From: Ficedula albicollis
Taxonomy: Eukaryota; Chordata; Aves; Passeriformes; Muscicapidae
Assembly (NCBI RefSeq): GCF_000247815.1
Contig: NC_021683.1
Span: 9,558,286 to 9,622,285, forward strand
Reading direction: 5' to 3'
Length of the DNA stretch: 64,000 nucleotides
Numbering within the stretch: position 1 is the first letter of the stretch; each line of letters begins with the position of its first letter. Shown piece after piece: positions 12,301 to 27,000 of the stretch. The notes under the pieces are model-generated. The model did no database searches. It was given only the letters and a program-made list of their open reading frames with translations, and was not told the DNA's origin. Made by a program: the position numbers and the translations under genes.

Positions 12301-15300
12301 GGATATTTTTATACTGTTTAAATTGTTCTTAAAGGTGCCAAAGAAAAGTTACCTTAACCTACAGTAAATCCAAGACAAATTCCTGCCAATAAATATCTGT
12401 TCCTCTACAAAAAAAATGCTTACCTGCAATTCTCAAAATACTTTATAAAGGAAATTAAAATACAGTGTGACTGAATTAAAGCACAGCTACCCTTATAAAG
12501 AAAATTAAAGTACATTTATTCATGTTCCACTTATGGAAAATTGGAAAATCAGAACCGTTGTAACTTGGATAAGTTTTCATGGAAACCCTAAGACGAGACT
12601 CCTTAACTCACAGTTTCCAGCTCTACTGACAAAGGTGTATTTCCCCAGGACCCAGAGATCTAATTGTATGGTGGTAATCATAAAAAACAGCATAGCTCAA
12701 AACTCAACACATAAATACCAAGTCCTTCCCCCAAAACTTGCTGCTATGTTAAGCCACTCTGACAAAAATGCAAGAATGCAAACTTAAGATTTTTATGATC
12801 AAATTGCTCCAAGATAGGCTGAGTACATTTGTTGCATATTTTCATACAGCCAGACATACATCTATTATAATTCTCTTTCCAAAAATAAAAATAATAATAA
12901 AAAAACACTAACCAAAAAAACCAACCCAGAGCATTTGACACTTGCAACTTTTCAAATCCAAGCAAAAATATTATGTTTACTTATTTGTAAATTCATGTCA
13001 CTGTAATACACTGGTAGACTAAAGCATGCCAATCTTCTCATACTTTCTTCTTACCAAGTAAGACGTAAAAGAAGGACAGAAAGCAGTATGTGAGTTTTTA
13101 AGTTATCCCATCCAATCACTTATCACTCTAAAAGAACACTTGTTGCCATCTTTACATAAAGCATAGCTAAATTTAGCTCAGATATTACAAAGTTACTAGT
13201 CTCTCAAATACTCAAGAATTTATTATTTCAGATTTTTTTGGTGACTTGTCTTAAAACCACCCCTAAGAAAGCAGAGAGGAGATATTGTGCAGGTTTATTC
13301 TAGGAAGCCTTGTGGCTTGCTCTAACTACAGAACTTCACTGGCAAATCCCCAGCAGCACACTCCTCCTGGGCAGCCCTGCGAGAACAGGGATGGCTAAAA
13401 GAAGAAGAATCCACTGTGAAGAATCCACTGACTCACTGCACATTCTGCTGCTGCACATCTGTACAGACACCCCTGCAGACACCCAGCTGACTGCAGGTGT
13501 CAAACACCGATGGACAGACAGCCACGGAGCCAACACGGGTTGCTGGCAAGGACATCTGTGAGAAACAGTGGGATGGGGCTGGAGAAGGGGCCACAAGGGG
13601 GGTAAGGCACTCTTCTGGGACAAATGTTCTTGTTCTGGGTCCTGGGAATAAACACAGCATAGCACAGCCAGGGGACTGAAGCAGACATGGACCAAAGGCT
13701 GGCTCAGTAGGGGAAAACAAGACCACCCTGACCCCCCAAAGGGCTCTGACCCACTTCCAGACACACCAAGAAGAATGAACTGCACATTGCAACAGCTTGC
13801 ATAGAAGGTGAGAAAGATATTTCCAGGGTGAGGAAAGCTTGTCTGTAAAACTTACCTCCACAAAGCCCCAGTGTGCATACCCCAGGCTGCTGGATCAATG
13901 CTGGAGCCAGCACTGCCGATCTTTCTGTCTCTCCCTCTCTCTTTCACTCTACCCTTTATTCAAAATCCACCACTGTGTTTACACGAGAAGATAAGAGACT
14001 AACATACCAATTTTCATTCCAAGTGTGTAATTTACCAATAAAACTGTCTTTTTCAAAGCCTCTGACATTTGTGGTTCCTTTTCAACCACGGGCACATACA
14101 AATCTTGGGTGCTTCCCTTCAGGGTGGAATGCCACAACCCTGCAACGTTTTTTTGAAATGTGTTTGCCACCAAAATGGCATTCTTGAAAAAAATCCTTTT
14201 GACTCTCCCAAGAACAAAAAACAGAAGGACTGCATATGTCTCCCACTGATCCTAAAATTTCCTTCACTTTTTATTAACAGTTTCATTACACAGAAAATGC
14301 TGATCCTTCCTCTTTGCCCTCCAAGATATCCTGACAAACTGAGAATACGCTTGGTCTGTTCTGGATGCCTCACTGCTACAGCACAGGAAGCAATGTTCAG
14401 CCACAAAAGCTCCTTTGAAGTCTTCTGACATTGCCTGATAAGAACCAGGTTTCTGGCATTCTACACTAAATTGCCCAAGAGCCTCCCATATTTTCTGCTG
14501 GCAGAACAGATCCTGGCTCATGCCCTGACACTTGCAACATTTCAGGTTCCAGGTTTTAGAGATTTCTACTCTTCAGACATCACTGATTTTGTGCATGAGT
14601 TGGGAAAAGACTTGGTAGAACAAAAGTGAATACCAAATTTGAAGTGAGATAGGGAGAGGGGAATCTAATTTCTGAGCCAGAAACTTTTGTAACTCTGTGG
14701 TAAAACAAGAATAAAGGCTAATCTCATTTTTTTTGTAGTATACAAAATGTATGTTTAATCCCTAACACACCTGAAATATCAAAAATGTGTTGATGTTACT
14801 CTAAGTGGTCATATTTAGAAAAGAAGAAAGAGAAGCTATGCTAAATACCCAACAGCCTACCACTTTTAAATCAAGAGAGTAGCATAACCCAGTAATAGCA
14901 TATGACAAAAATCTATAAGAATAAAAACAAGGAATGAGAGCATATGAGCAGCTACTTTAGTGGCGTATGCATACATACACAGATACAAAGTTCACCTCAC
15001 TATTCTGTGTACTTTCATTTCCTTAAAAATACATAAAGTGTTTGTAGCTTTTTCTGTTATTAAATGCATTTGTAAAGGTCAGAACAACCTACACATATTT
15101 CGTTTTACACCCCATGTTTTTACTTACTCTTGGAACTAGAATGAAATCAGGGAGTTTCCTATATCCGGAAGGAGCAAAAGGGACAGAGTGTTTTCTTACA
15201 TCTAAAAAGACCCTCTGCAGTGTTCTTGTGTGATCACCATCAAATGAAGTACACTAGATGTTCTTAGCCATCAGCAGAAAAAAAATTGTTTTAATATTTA

Positions 15301-16630
15301 ATATGCTTTTAAAAATGTCTACTGAGTCAAACTATTGCTATTTTTTTAGTGTGATGAAAAGTAAAATGTTTAATTGAAACAGCTGTTCCTGAATAAATAA
15401 CCAGAAGCTGTGTGCACGAATTCGTGGTATTTCCAGATTAGATTTTCATGCATGGCATTCCATGCATGATATTTTCATACACTAGAATATCAGACAAGTT
15501 AAATAAGATCTCAGTCCAGATAACAAAATTGTAGAAAATCATAAGTGATGACTCCAAAATAGGCCTGGGCCTACCTCCAATATAAACAACTCGACCTCAG
15601 TATTAGTTTTAGGATGCAAAGCAAACATCCCAGATCTCACTGCTGCTTTTACTCACTCAGGTAAGCTTTGCTGTTACAGGGGTCCAGCAAAAAGTTACTA
15701 TGGACATATACTGCTACTCCAAGGAGGTAAAAAAATTTAAGTGCATTAAAATTTAGTCCAAATATGGTCAGAAAAACGAAAAAATTGCTTGCTTTTTTTT
15801 TTTTTTCTAACCATACCTCTAATATCCACAGCACAAGCAACTAACTATTTCTAAAAAGGTTGGATTTAGTAAACTTTGCACAGCCAATTCTACCACAGCA
15901 AGTTAAATAGGGGTTTGGTTTTACAAGACCTGCATTGATGTATTTGTCAAGTTTGTTTCATTCTTTGGACAAACTGTGCAGTCCATCATTTACAGAGAGC
16001 ATCCACAGGCACGTAAAACATTTGTGTAAATTATTAGGTTGTGAAACTGCTAAACAGTGCAGCACCCACACAGGAGAATTGTCAATAGCAATGCCTAAAC
16101 TGTAGAGACTTTTGCTACATTTTCCAAACCAGCATAGTCTTGTCCTGCTATTAAATAAACTCATTTTGCCCTATGATTCACTTCAGAATTCAATTTTTAA
16201 GAGTCATTTTGCAGAGCAGAAATACATTTCTAAAAATTCAATTGTCTTTAATAGAAAAGCAGGCTTTCATATATTGAATGCTGTATTCTTGGAAGTGAAG
16301 CTCTTCAGCACTGAAATGAAAATCATATTTTAGTCTAAGTTTGCATTATCTCCTGCATGTCACGGAACAGTTGCCAGAGAAATGCCAAGGAAAAAGGTGT
16401 GAATTGTGAAAAGTAACAGTTCTGATAGTGGTAATCTCTGTGGCTTTGGGTTATCTGGTCCCCACTACACAGCTGAATTTTCACATATCAAGAGCCAAGA
16501 GTCCATGTCTTGGATGGTACAGCTTCAGTGATAAAACGCAAATGTTTGGAGTTTTGGGTTTTTGCAATTATCCTTATTAGCTATTAGTTGCATTTCTATT
16601 TCTGCTGGCTGCCCCTAGCCTGTGCTACAC

Positions 16631-16694
16631 TTTTCAGGACATAGATTTACTTGAGTATTTAGTATTTTCAGGACATAGTATTTACTTGAGCAGG
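16631..16694. repeat. Two-copy 34-bp tandem duplication
   Basis: TTTTCAGGACATAG followed by (T)ATTTACTTGAG occurs at 16631 and again at 16665, an offset of 34 bases with a one-base indel. It is a small local duplication in intronic sequence. No function is suggested. Confidence 0.8.
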
Positions 16695-19600
16695 CAGAGG
16701 TACCCATTTTTAATTAGCTATGGCTTTTACTCCTATATTGCCTTTAGTAGGACTGCTCCCAGAGATAAATTTACATAAGTGAAGCAAATGCATACTGGGA
16801 AAGTGTCAGAGAACTGTTAGACAGAATAATATTATTTGTATAATTCTGATTATTATGCACCCCAAATTTTGTAAGATTTGAAGTGATGTAGAAGGAACAT
16901 ACTGTTAATATCTTACATAATTCATCCTGATCACTTAAATAGTTTCTTAAAACAGCATCCCCTGGATGCCAGCTTCTGAAGTGTTTAACGAGGTATACAT
17001 AAAGAGGGTAATAATTATAATGGGGGTGTAATGAGCTTCACTATCAACGGGAGTCAAAGTACAGTAGATTTTTATCTCAGATTATTATTGTTATGTGCAG
17101 TAAATGCACCAGCAAAACTGAAGAAGTAAAGACTTTGCATTACCTCCAGTGAAGGGAATTCACAAAAGAGAACATCAGTTTTTATTCTGACTTTGTTCTA
17201 TGAATCTGACAGGTGTTAAGCTGCTAAATCAAGAGAGAGGCCTTGTGTAAGTGACATAAAACTATATTGTGCAGCAAACACAGAGAACTTCCAGTTCCAC
17301 TGTGCCTTGGCTACAGGTGACAAGAAATCACTTCTGTCTATGCAATTAAACAGCAAACTTTCACACCAAAAGGACAACTTGCAGTGTGATCAGGAGCCAT
17401 AAGTGCCGTAGCTGTGAGTAGCAGAGTGCTGTGACAGACACACCTGGGCAGCAGCACCAGCCACACTGCACACAGTTACTCTGAAATGAATCACCTTCTC
17501 CTAGGGAACAGAAGGCTTGAATTTACGAGCCACATTGATTCACCCTGGAGCCCTACGGCCAAAACAACCACAAAGTCCCTAAATATTGCTGCTGCTTTTG
17601 GTAGTAAGTGTTATCAGGCTGGCCAGAGCCTGGGCTGAGATCACTGAACTGGCACAGAGCACTGAGCACAGGTAGCACAGCTGGTTCCACGCTTCACTCT
17701 GCTTGAAAGGATTATTGATCTGTTGTGATGGGCTGTACTACTGGCCAAAAGCTGTAAGATCCAGCCATTTCAACCTTCCAGAGACAAAAAACACTTCTAC
17801 TAAATTTTAAAAAGTTTCTGTTCTGGGATTTTTTTTGCCTATGTATGAATAATTTTTCCTTTGTACCTCAAATTGTTTTAAGCACTTAAAGAAGTAATTT
17901 TGCAGCTGAGATCAAAATTGCTCTCTGAATTTATTATCCTTAAACTAATTGAAAATTATGACTGGCTCACTAAGGCAAAGAAACCCAACTGGTAAGCACA
18001 GAAGATGGTAACACTTTGCTGCTCACTCAGCTGATAACAACTTGATTTCCAGAATTATGAGAGACTGAGCAAACAACTCACGTAAGGCAGCTGGAGAGCT
18101 CCAGCCTAATCTTGTAACACCAGCGTTGGTAAACCACAAACCTGTCAAGGTGCCTTCATCTGCTGCTTGGCATATTAATTATGTCATTAGCATACCATGT
18201 TTTATATACTCCACTGGTAGATACATCAACGAAATTATAAGCAACTAACAGAAGAAAGGAAGGCATGAATAGAAGCTAAGGAAATTCAAAGCAAATTCAC
18301 TTTAATTCCAAACCCACTCCTCCAGAATCAGAGGTGTTCTTTGAAGTCAACTGAAACTTAAATGCAGGTTTAAATAATTTTCCACTTTCTACATAAAATA
18401 AAATCTTAAATGATTTTCCGTTTTCTATAGCCCAGTATTTTCTGTGCTGCAGCATTATCTGAAAACAAACAAAACAGAACAACAACAAATAAAAGCACTA
18501 ATTCTATGTTTGTGAATATTTCTTGGAAACCAAATAGCTGCCTTGTTTTATCACATTCATCCCTCTTTTCAATTGCAAGAACCATGACAAACAAGTTTTG
18601 AGGAAACAACTGCTTTTGTAATTAGCACAGATCTCTCCAGGCTGTGGGCTGCTGCCTGTCCCAGACCCCTTGGAAGCTGTTTGCACTCCCAGCTCCATCA
18701 CAGCTGCTTGCTGAAGTTATGTAACACATGTTTATACATTACTTTTTATGTAAAACACTTCACAGCTCCCAGTGTATGTTAAGTCAGGAGCCTATTTTGA
18801 AAGTTCTTCACCAAGTCCACCTACAATGGCTCATACCCACAAGTCTGCACAACAGATTTGCAACAAGCAATTCAGCCAGGCCCGACCCCTTTTCAGATGG
18901 TAGCTGTGGCTTTTCAAGAATGCCAAAATCAGCTGCAATCAGAGTCAGTCTCTGAAGAAACCCGTGCTATCTATTTGTGGGAGCAGCCATGTGAAAAAAG
19001 TACTTCGAAGGAAAATTTACTTGGTTGAGGAAAAAGATCAGGAACCTCAAACTCCAAAATACTCCAGGCAGCACAGACACTGGTTATTTTACAGGACAGA
19101 GCTCAACCCAAACCATTTCTCTACTGTGTTGAGCTCAGTATAATATTTGAAAAGTTGAAATAACTCAAAGGTTTATTGGCTTTTTGGGGGGAAGCTTCTA
19201 AAAGTAATTTTCTGTTTCATGGTTTTCTTTTAATGCACCCAAACATGTGAGTGCTGCTAATAGATATTATTTCTACTTACTTGTCCATATACAGCATATG
19301 TCCGCTTTCAACATAGCACTTCTACCTGCTTTTAGGCACAGAATTCTGCCTTCAGGATATGCTAAATTAAAGTGAAATACTACAGGAAGGAACCAGAGAT
19401 GTGACTCATCACTGGCTTTCATCTCAAACAGACAGTTAATTCCATCCTTGCTATTAATTGGGCTGTGAGGTCAGAACAAAGGGTGACCTCTCCACAGTAA
19501 CCCAACACTTTAACTTTACAAAATTTACATTATTTTCTTCTATTGTATCAGGAGGATAAACATCATGACCAGAGTACTGAACAGGTTATGGCAGCCAGTA

Positions 19601-22600
19601 GAGGACAAAGCACTGATTCACAAACCTTGAGACATGCTTCACCATTTCTGACCCCTGTGTCATCCCAGCCCCAGCTCAGAGCCCACCCTGCCTTTGCCTC
19701 CTTGCCCACTGCACAGCACAAGCACACACACAATGATTCAGAAACCTCCCAGCAGCAGGAGCTGGGCAAAGACACAGAGCAGAGGGAAGTGCTGCTCCTG
19801 CATCCATCACCTGCCCCAACAGGAGCTTCTGACCCCCTGAGTGTCCCTCCTTGCTCTCTGTCCCCTTTCCCAGTCCTCCTTGAGCTCTGTGCTGGGATGG
19901 ACCTTGGATTTAGTTTTTTAGGGAGGCACCTCCCTGATCCAGACCCATGAGCTGTGAACCTCAGCCTGTCAGTGTATCAGAAGAGAAGCTGTCCTCTGAA
20001 AACAGGCAATTTTATTTTCTGAGGCAACAATCATCTCTGCAGTGCTATCCAAGCAACTCTCCCCTCTGAGATCACTCAATTTCTTGCCCTGTGTCTCACC
20101 CCTTCACCATAACCTTTTATGAGTGCAGTAACTGTCTATTTTGGTTCCTTTGATGGAAAAATTATTATTCATTGTATAAGATTTCCCATCATATGTACAA
20201 AATAATATATTTCATACTCATCATATTAAAAATTGATGCATTTTCATCAACGTAATTAATGTTTGTTGTATTATCACTCAAATAACTGCATACAGTTGTA
20301 GCTGGAGAGCACCACAGCTCTGAAATAGCACTCTTCATCTGTAGATCAATGCAAGTGCAGCTGGTAATTCAGCTTTTGTGAACAGGTCATCAGCATGACT
20401 AGCATATTAACATCTCAGCCAAGGAGCAACACTTAGAGACATTCTTTTAGAGGTTAATGAGAGGGCTTAATATGTGCTTCAGCAGTGATTATTTCCAAGA
20501 AATTCGTTAAAGGCAAATGGGTATCACTTGAATTTTAATTCAAATTCTAATTTTAATCTGAACAGTTATTGTAGGTGTTGCCTGACTCTTTAGAATATAT
20601 TCTTGCTCCTGATCCCATTGCACCCTGCTTAGATTTGCTCGAATTAATTGTGTATGGTGTTACTGATTAAATTCCTGGGGAAAAAACCACAATACTCATA
20701 TATAATGACTAATTCTCTCAGCTTATTGATCCTAAGTTCAGAATCACTATGTCAGTGCAAATGCAGAATACAGGGAGGACAGATGCTATGCTTGGTTCAT
20801 GGAGAAGGCTCATACCAAGAGCAGCAGCTCACAGCAGCCATACCTATTTCACATTAAAGACATACACTGTTATCTACTTCATTTTCCATTAATTTCCCCT
20901 TCCCACCCCCACCTCCCCAAAACAAATTCTGACAAAAAATACACATACCCCAAAGAACCCTTTGGAAGCATTCAACATATTCATATTATTCACTGTGAAG
21001 ACTCACATTGGAATCCTCCAGTGAATTGTCATTTAGGAACAGATGGAAGAGCATCACTTGCCATGACCTAAGGTCTAAGGGAAAGATCAGATTCATGCAG
21101 GGACCTGCTGTGTAAGAGCTACAATTATTTCTCATATTCCTTCAGCTAGGCTTTATCCCTTGTAGGGCAATCTTCACCTCTCAGTCTGAAATTTTTGAGG
21201 CCCTCATAGAAATGCATTCCCAGAAAGACCAGACTCTTGAGGCAGAATTGCATCATTCCTTGGTTCACAATGCCCTGGTAACTGGACCCTCATTCACCAG
21301 CTGACAGTTCAGCACCAAACAAGCAGAGACCATTGTGCAAATGCAGAGATGCAGAATGACTCTTTCAAAATTAATTCTATCTAATTGCATGTGGGAATAT
21401 AGTAAATAGAAGAAGGAATTAAAAGAAATTAATTCTTCCAAATACTTTCTCTATCTTACTGAGAGAAAACATAAATGTTGGAGTCAATTTATCCCAGCCT
21501 TGTTATCTCCTAGGGAGAGGCTCTGTCTGCTGGAAGGTGCTTCTCAGTCACTTCTGGGGTTTTCATTTTTGACCAGAGAAGGCTTGTTCAGTCTGAGTGT
21601 GCTGCAACTCTTCAGCTCATATTTAGTATCACACCCTGAGATATTGCAGATAGAATTTAAAGCACCATTAGCACTCAGTACAATCTACGAAATGATGTCA
21701 GAGGGATTCTTGAAAGCTGCTCCTTGTCTCCTGCAGATAGAAGAGGGGAACTTAGCAAGAGATAATCCTTTGCATGCAAATAGCAAAGCAACATGAAACA
21801 ATGAGAAACTACAAAAAAGAAGCAAGCAATATTATATTCATAAAAATAGTGCAAGAAGCTCCCAACAAAGCAGTAATGGTGCTTATTTAACCAGCAGGAT
21901 ATTGCTGCCTGTCTTTCACAGGAACAATGCTGTTACAAGAAACCCTGTGTTAAATGCTCTTCAGCATTTTTTTAAATGTTCAGTAGTGTGCATTGTTTAT
22001 CAGATTTTTTGTTTCATGTGCTTGCACTGGAAATGCTAGCCAGAATTTTTTCTCCAACAGGACAGTTTTTAAACCAGATGTAGATAGTAACAGGGAAAAA
22101 TATCCCTACCAGTATTGAAGTTACACAGTGCATGAGAAATGAAGCAGAATCTGAATCTATTTCTTTGCAAGGGTTTGGGAAGAACCTGCCTTGACAGAAA
22201 CATATTGCATTAAGAAGAAAAAAATCAAAGTTCCACAAACACTGGAGAAATACACAGGAATTTTTAAATTATTATTATTTTTTTATTTTTGTTGTTTATT
22301 TTGCTTTATTTTTAAATTTCTACCTCTTAACTTTCTGGAATATATTATCTAGTGTTCTGTACTTCCTGTATTGTACACAGGCTGTATGGTAGAATGAGGT
22401 AACTCTAATTACTTTAATTAAAATTTCTGCTTCCATCTATAAAGTTATTTAATAACTTCCCTTCCTACTGTTCTAATTGTATATTAGTATGTTTAAAAAG
22501 GCATTTTTAAAGTCTTTAGATTTTTTTTTTATATCGGAAATTGAATAAGTATGGGTACTATATAAATTAAACATGACACACAGAAACAAATCTTTCAGTC

Positions 22601-23999
22601 TCTGCTAGGCAAAATGTCTAATCAAATTAAGAAAGTTTTACCTAAACTATATCTAAATAAGAGCTAGAGGAGTTGGTCACAGGCAGGAGCTGGGACACCT
22701 GTCAAAAACCAATCAGGAGCACTGGAAAATTGTCCTCAAGAGGGAACTTACTCTGTACCACGCTAACCACACTCCTGACTTTACTCACACAAGGCTTCTT
22801 CTGTATGAACTGATGAGCGTGTAGGTCTGCACCAACATTCCTGGATGTATTTGCATATATTAATATTGATAAGAAGAACTGTTAAACCATTTTATCATCA
22901 CTCATGTAAAAGCTGTGGGAAAGAACTGGTGGATTCAATGTTGTGTATGTTTAATACTGCCAGTTCACGCGTCTTCATAGCATTAAATTATTTTTATGAT
23001 ACAAAACCTTCCTAAAAGCTACAAAAGAGAATGTAAAGTAATCACAGATAATATGCAAAGAATGAAATATACTTAATTCTCAGTAGGAATATCTCTCTCT
23101 TCTGTGTACAGAGAAGAAGAAAGGGCCAGGGAAGAGGAATTTCTCCTGTGTAAGTCTCTTCTGGAGATTAATGCAATATAGCACATGCCCCTGTGGATTA
23201 AGAAACTCCAGGTACATTAAGTATACATACACCTGTTCATTGTCTCACAGATATGGAAAAAAGGATATCTCTTTCAAGAGGCACTAAGATAGAAAAAAGT
23301 ATTGCACTCAACTAGACAACTGCCTGTCCCCCTCACAGCAGGAAAACCTCCTCCTATTAAAATAAATGCTACTGTAATGGCAGCTGATCTGCATAATGTT
23401 ATGGTAACACATGCAGTTCCTTTCTCTGAACAAAAGATGTTGTTTTTCAAAATTAACTTGAAATCAACCCACTAAAAATTGCTTACAATGAATAGCTGCA
23501 TTACTAGACTATCTACTCATAATTGTTAGTTTATATTTCTCTCAAAGATAAAGACAATTTATATATAAAATGAAATGCTCCTTGTATCTCTGAATCAGAG
23601 TTTCATTGTGCTTTGGACAGACATTCTTCAATAGCTTTGGTGTCCCTTCCAAATTGGTAAGAGGTTTATACACAACCTGTGTGCCAAGTAGTGCTCATTT
23701 TTGCTTTTAGAAATGCAGTTGGCAGCAAGTAAATTGGAAAAATTTGCAAGTCTTCTGAATCCTGTTCTCAGTTAATTGTAAGTGCTTTCTTTCCTCCCAA
23801 CTAGTATGCAATTCATTGAACTTCAGCTTTTCTTCTTGGCCCTGATAAAACCTGACACAGTAGGTTTTTTTCTTCTTAATTAAAAATATTTTTTACTTTG
23901 TTGTAAGGTTTTGGAAATGACTTTATTGTATTTGGCAAGGGAGGATACTTGAAAGAAAACGACTCTGTGGGTCTTTCTGCACCAGGTCTATTTGCCTGT

Positions 24000-24080
24000 T
24001 TCTCTCTGCCTGAAATTATGAGGCTTTTTATTTGATAACCCAGATGGTCCCTTCCAGTCTTGCATTCCATAAAAAGGATA
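24000..24080 (+). mobile_element. Possible CR1 LINE 3'-end relic
   Basis: The segment around 24041-24075 includes GATGGTCCCTTCCAG, which resembles the conserved block just before the 3' end of avian CR1 elements. The diagnostic short ATTCTATG-type terminal repeats are not clearly present, and I see no reverse transcriptase sequence. At most this is an old, truncated copy. It was judged from memory of the consensus, so confidence is low. Confidence 0.3.
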
Positions 24081-27000
24081 CTGAGTACTATAAACTGATG
24101 CCACATGTCACACAAAAATCACAAAATTCTTTGAAATGTCATGCAGCTACCATGCAAGTTTTAGCCCCGTTAATGCCATTTCACTAAAGGAAAATTAGCA
24201 TTTTCAAATGCAGTTTGTGTTAATAAGCTCTGAAAGCAGAAGATTAAGCTAGTTTTACCATTAAGCAAAGGCATAAATGCAGTCTCTTCTAGATCTGCAG
24301 CAGAAATATAATTATCGAAAAGAAATGAAATTCAGAAAAACCTGGCATTTTGTTGGACATGATGATCCTAAAAATAGTCACCAAGATGTATTTTTGTGTG
24401 GAGATGGGTATTTGACAAGTAGAAGAAGAGCACTTTCGTAACTATTATGAGAGTTTTAACTCTTATAATCTACATCTTGTCCTCAAAGCTTTTACATCTT
24501 TTTGCAGCAACATCTCTTTTACTGCCCCATCAGGGGGGCAGCCTCACATGATATCCAGTATAAGGGAACAACACAGCTGATTTGGTACTAGGAAACCCAG
24601 TTTGTACCCCAGGAGCAGCACTTGTTCCTGTGCATATTCCATGGAATAACCTTCATGGAAGTTATGTGGTAATGTCGAGCTCAAGAGGGATAAGAACTTT
24701 CGACCTGATGAACAACCCTGAATACACAAAATCACCACTAAGACGTGATGCCAAGAAAACAAATGACTTCAGCAGGGCTCCAAGGCAACGTGGTTTAGAA
24801 GCTAGGAATAAACCAGGAAGGAAACATGAAGGAAAGCACCAGCACCAAATCCAGTTTGCAAAAAATATGGAGATGCATTCTGGAAAATTTAATCCACATT
24901 TGTGTAACAGTGAACAAGGATCTGAAGCACTGCTCTTTAGGCACCTCTTTCGGGGTACACTGCTCACAACTCATCCTTTTCAGGGATCCACATCAGGTAT
25001 CCGAACATTCACCATGGCCTTCTCGTTACTAAGAATGCATTTGAGAAAGCAGGAGTTTGTAAGCAGTTTGCTATTTTGTATTCAGAATTAATTAAGATTG
25101 TTTGTCCTGAATTGTGAAACCAGTATGAGGTGTTATCAAAGGTTTTCCAAATGATAAGCCCTTCTAAATCACCCTTGCTTTCACACAAGGGACTTTTCAA
25201 AGGCACAAAGAACAGTTTGGTGCTCAAATGCCTTTAAAAATGTCTTTGATAAAAAGCCACCAGGGTAGTGAGTTAGTGTTACAGCTCTGACTTTTCCAAC
25301 ATTAGAACTCAGTCCTTTGTTTCTCCTCTACAGAAAGAGCAACAAGTTTCTTGTAATTAAGAATTCCCCCCACACAAAGCACTGAAGGTGGGATTTTCTG
25401 ATTTCCTTAGAAGTCAGTAGCTTAAATAAGTCTCCATTTTTGCTTTGCAGGGTTCACAGAGCTTCCATCACTATCTTTTCAAACAATCTCCTCTAAGCAT
25501 CTCTTATTTAAATCCTCTTGTATCAGCCCACAACAGTCATTTATTTAATGATTTATTTGCTTTCCCTACTTCCCCCACTGATCTACCAACATGGTCTGTT
25601 AGCTTTTTGTCCTTTTTAGGATCAAGGAAATTTTAACCCAAATCTCTCCACTATACAGCACTGCCCAGAGAATATCAGTCTAAACAATTCCAAAACACAG
25701 CAGAAGACAGTAAAATCACTCAGAGAAACAGGAAAGGAGGAGGCAAAATCCCCCATTTTGGATAGAGGAAAGAGTTTACTAAAGCAGAGGCACTTAGAGA
25801 CATGGGAGGTCCCTGCTTCCTATCCCCAAACTAGGAAAACTGAACAAAGGTATAACAGGGTTCTCCAAAAGACACCTGTCACCACTTTTCTCTGATTTTT
25901 TTTTCTGCTTATATTTGGGCTGATTCTTATTTGAGGCTGCTAGCAGGCTTTTGCTGTCATTTACCCAACTACTCTTACCCTATTAGGCTGGGATAGGATA
26001 AAGATCAGAGAACCAGCAAGCTCACAGCTCTCCTTAAAAGGATTGCAAAGTAATGACTCCAACTGCAAAGGGTCATTGTTAATGCATTTATAAACTAAAT
26101 AACACTTGGATTGTTAGGGTGTGTGTTACTGAAGTCCAAGCTTTGCTCTGTCAGACACACAGATAAGCACCAGCTGCAAAGTTTGCAACTTTGTCACATT
26201 GCAACTCTAGATTTGAACTAGGATCTCACACCATTTACTAAAAGCCTTTCACATTTTGGAAATTTCAAAAAATTCACTGGCTTTTCCTATCACATTTGTT
26301 CTCCTTTTCAATATTTTATATTAAGGTGATGCTATAAGTAGAATTAGGCACATGGTTATATATGAAAACAATGTGATGTTACGAACAAATTTAAAATACA
26401 CACTGCTAAAACACAAGGAAATAAACAACCTGTGACTCATGTAGTACAAGCCTCCTACCAATACACAAGTTTAAAAATTGAGTAAGTGCAGCAGATACAG
26501 TACAGGAAGTTCTCCAGAAAGTAAAAAAATATACTTTTAGTTATTGACTGCAAGGAAAGTATCTAGTGTTCTCTTGAGATTCTTGTATTATTCATCTAAT
26601 TTTACAAACAAATACTGCAGAAAGAAAAAAAATTTCTCTTACATATACATTCCTGATTCTCTAGTTCAATAAAAATCATTAAACATTTATTGATTCATCC
26701 ACCTTTACCTACTGCTAAAATTTTCACTTGATGATAGCAAGTATGAAAGACTGGGAAAAAGCTCAGCACATCTCAGGATCAATTGATCAAGTGCTTTTAG
26801 AATCCAGCAACAAAACCCAGGAATCTCGACAAGAGCACTGCAATCAGAGTGCTAATCGAGTACATGTTGCTATCACAGTACAGACAAAAGAGGTAAAATG
26901 CTATTATTATTTGTTATTACTGAACCCTGCATGCCTGGCTGCCCATCTGTGCCTGCAGCCACCTGCACAGCATAAGCCTCAAGAAAAATAATCTACAGAA

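Noticed and set aside
13336..13861. Two overlapping minus-strand frames of 149 and 142 codons
   Set aside because: They overlap in different frames in a low-stop GC-richer patch, and both peptides look random and Cys/Ser/Pro-rich.
19098..19125. CAACCCAAACCATT, similar to the CR1 3' region
   Set aside because: Only 14 bases match and no terminal repeats follow, so it is too short to call.
19543..19950. 135-codon plus-strand frame
   Set aside because: Low-complexity Ser/Pro/Gln composition with no known motif.
24582..25091. 169-codon plus-strand open frame
   Set aside because: No domain, signal peptide or family resemblance. It lies within presumed intron without flanking promoter or exon evidence.
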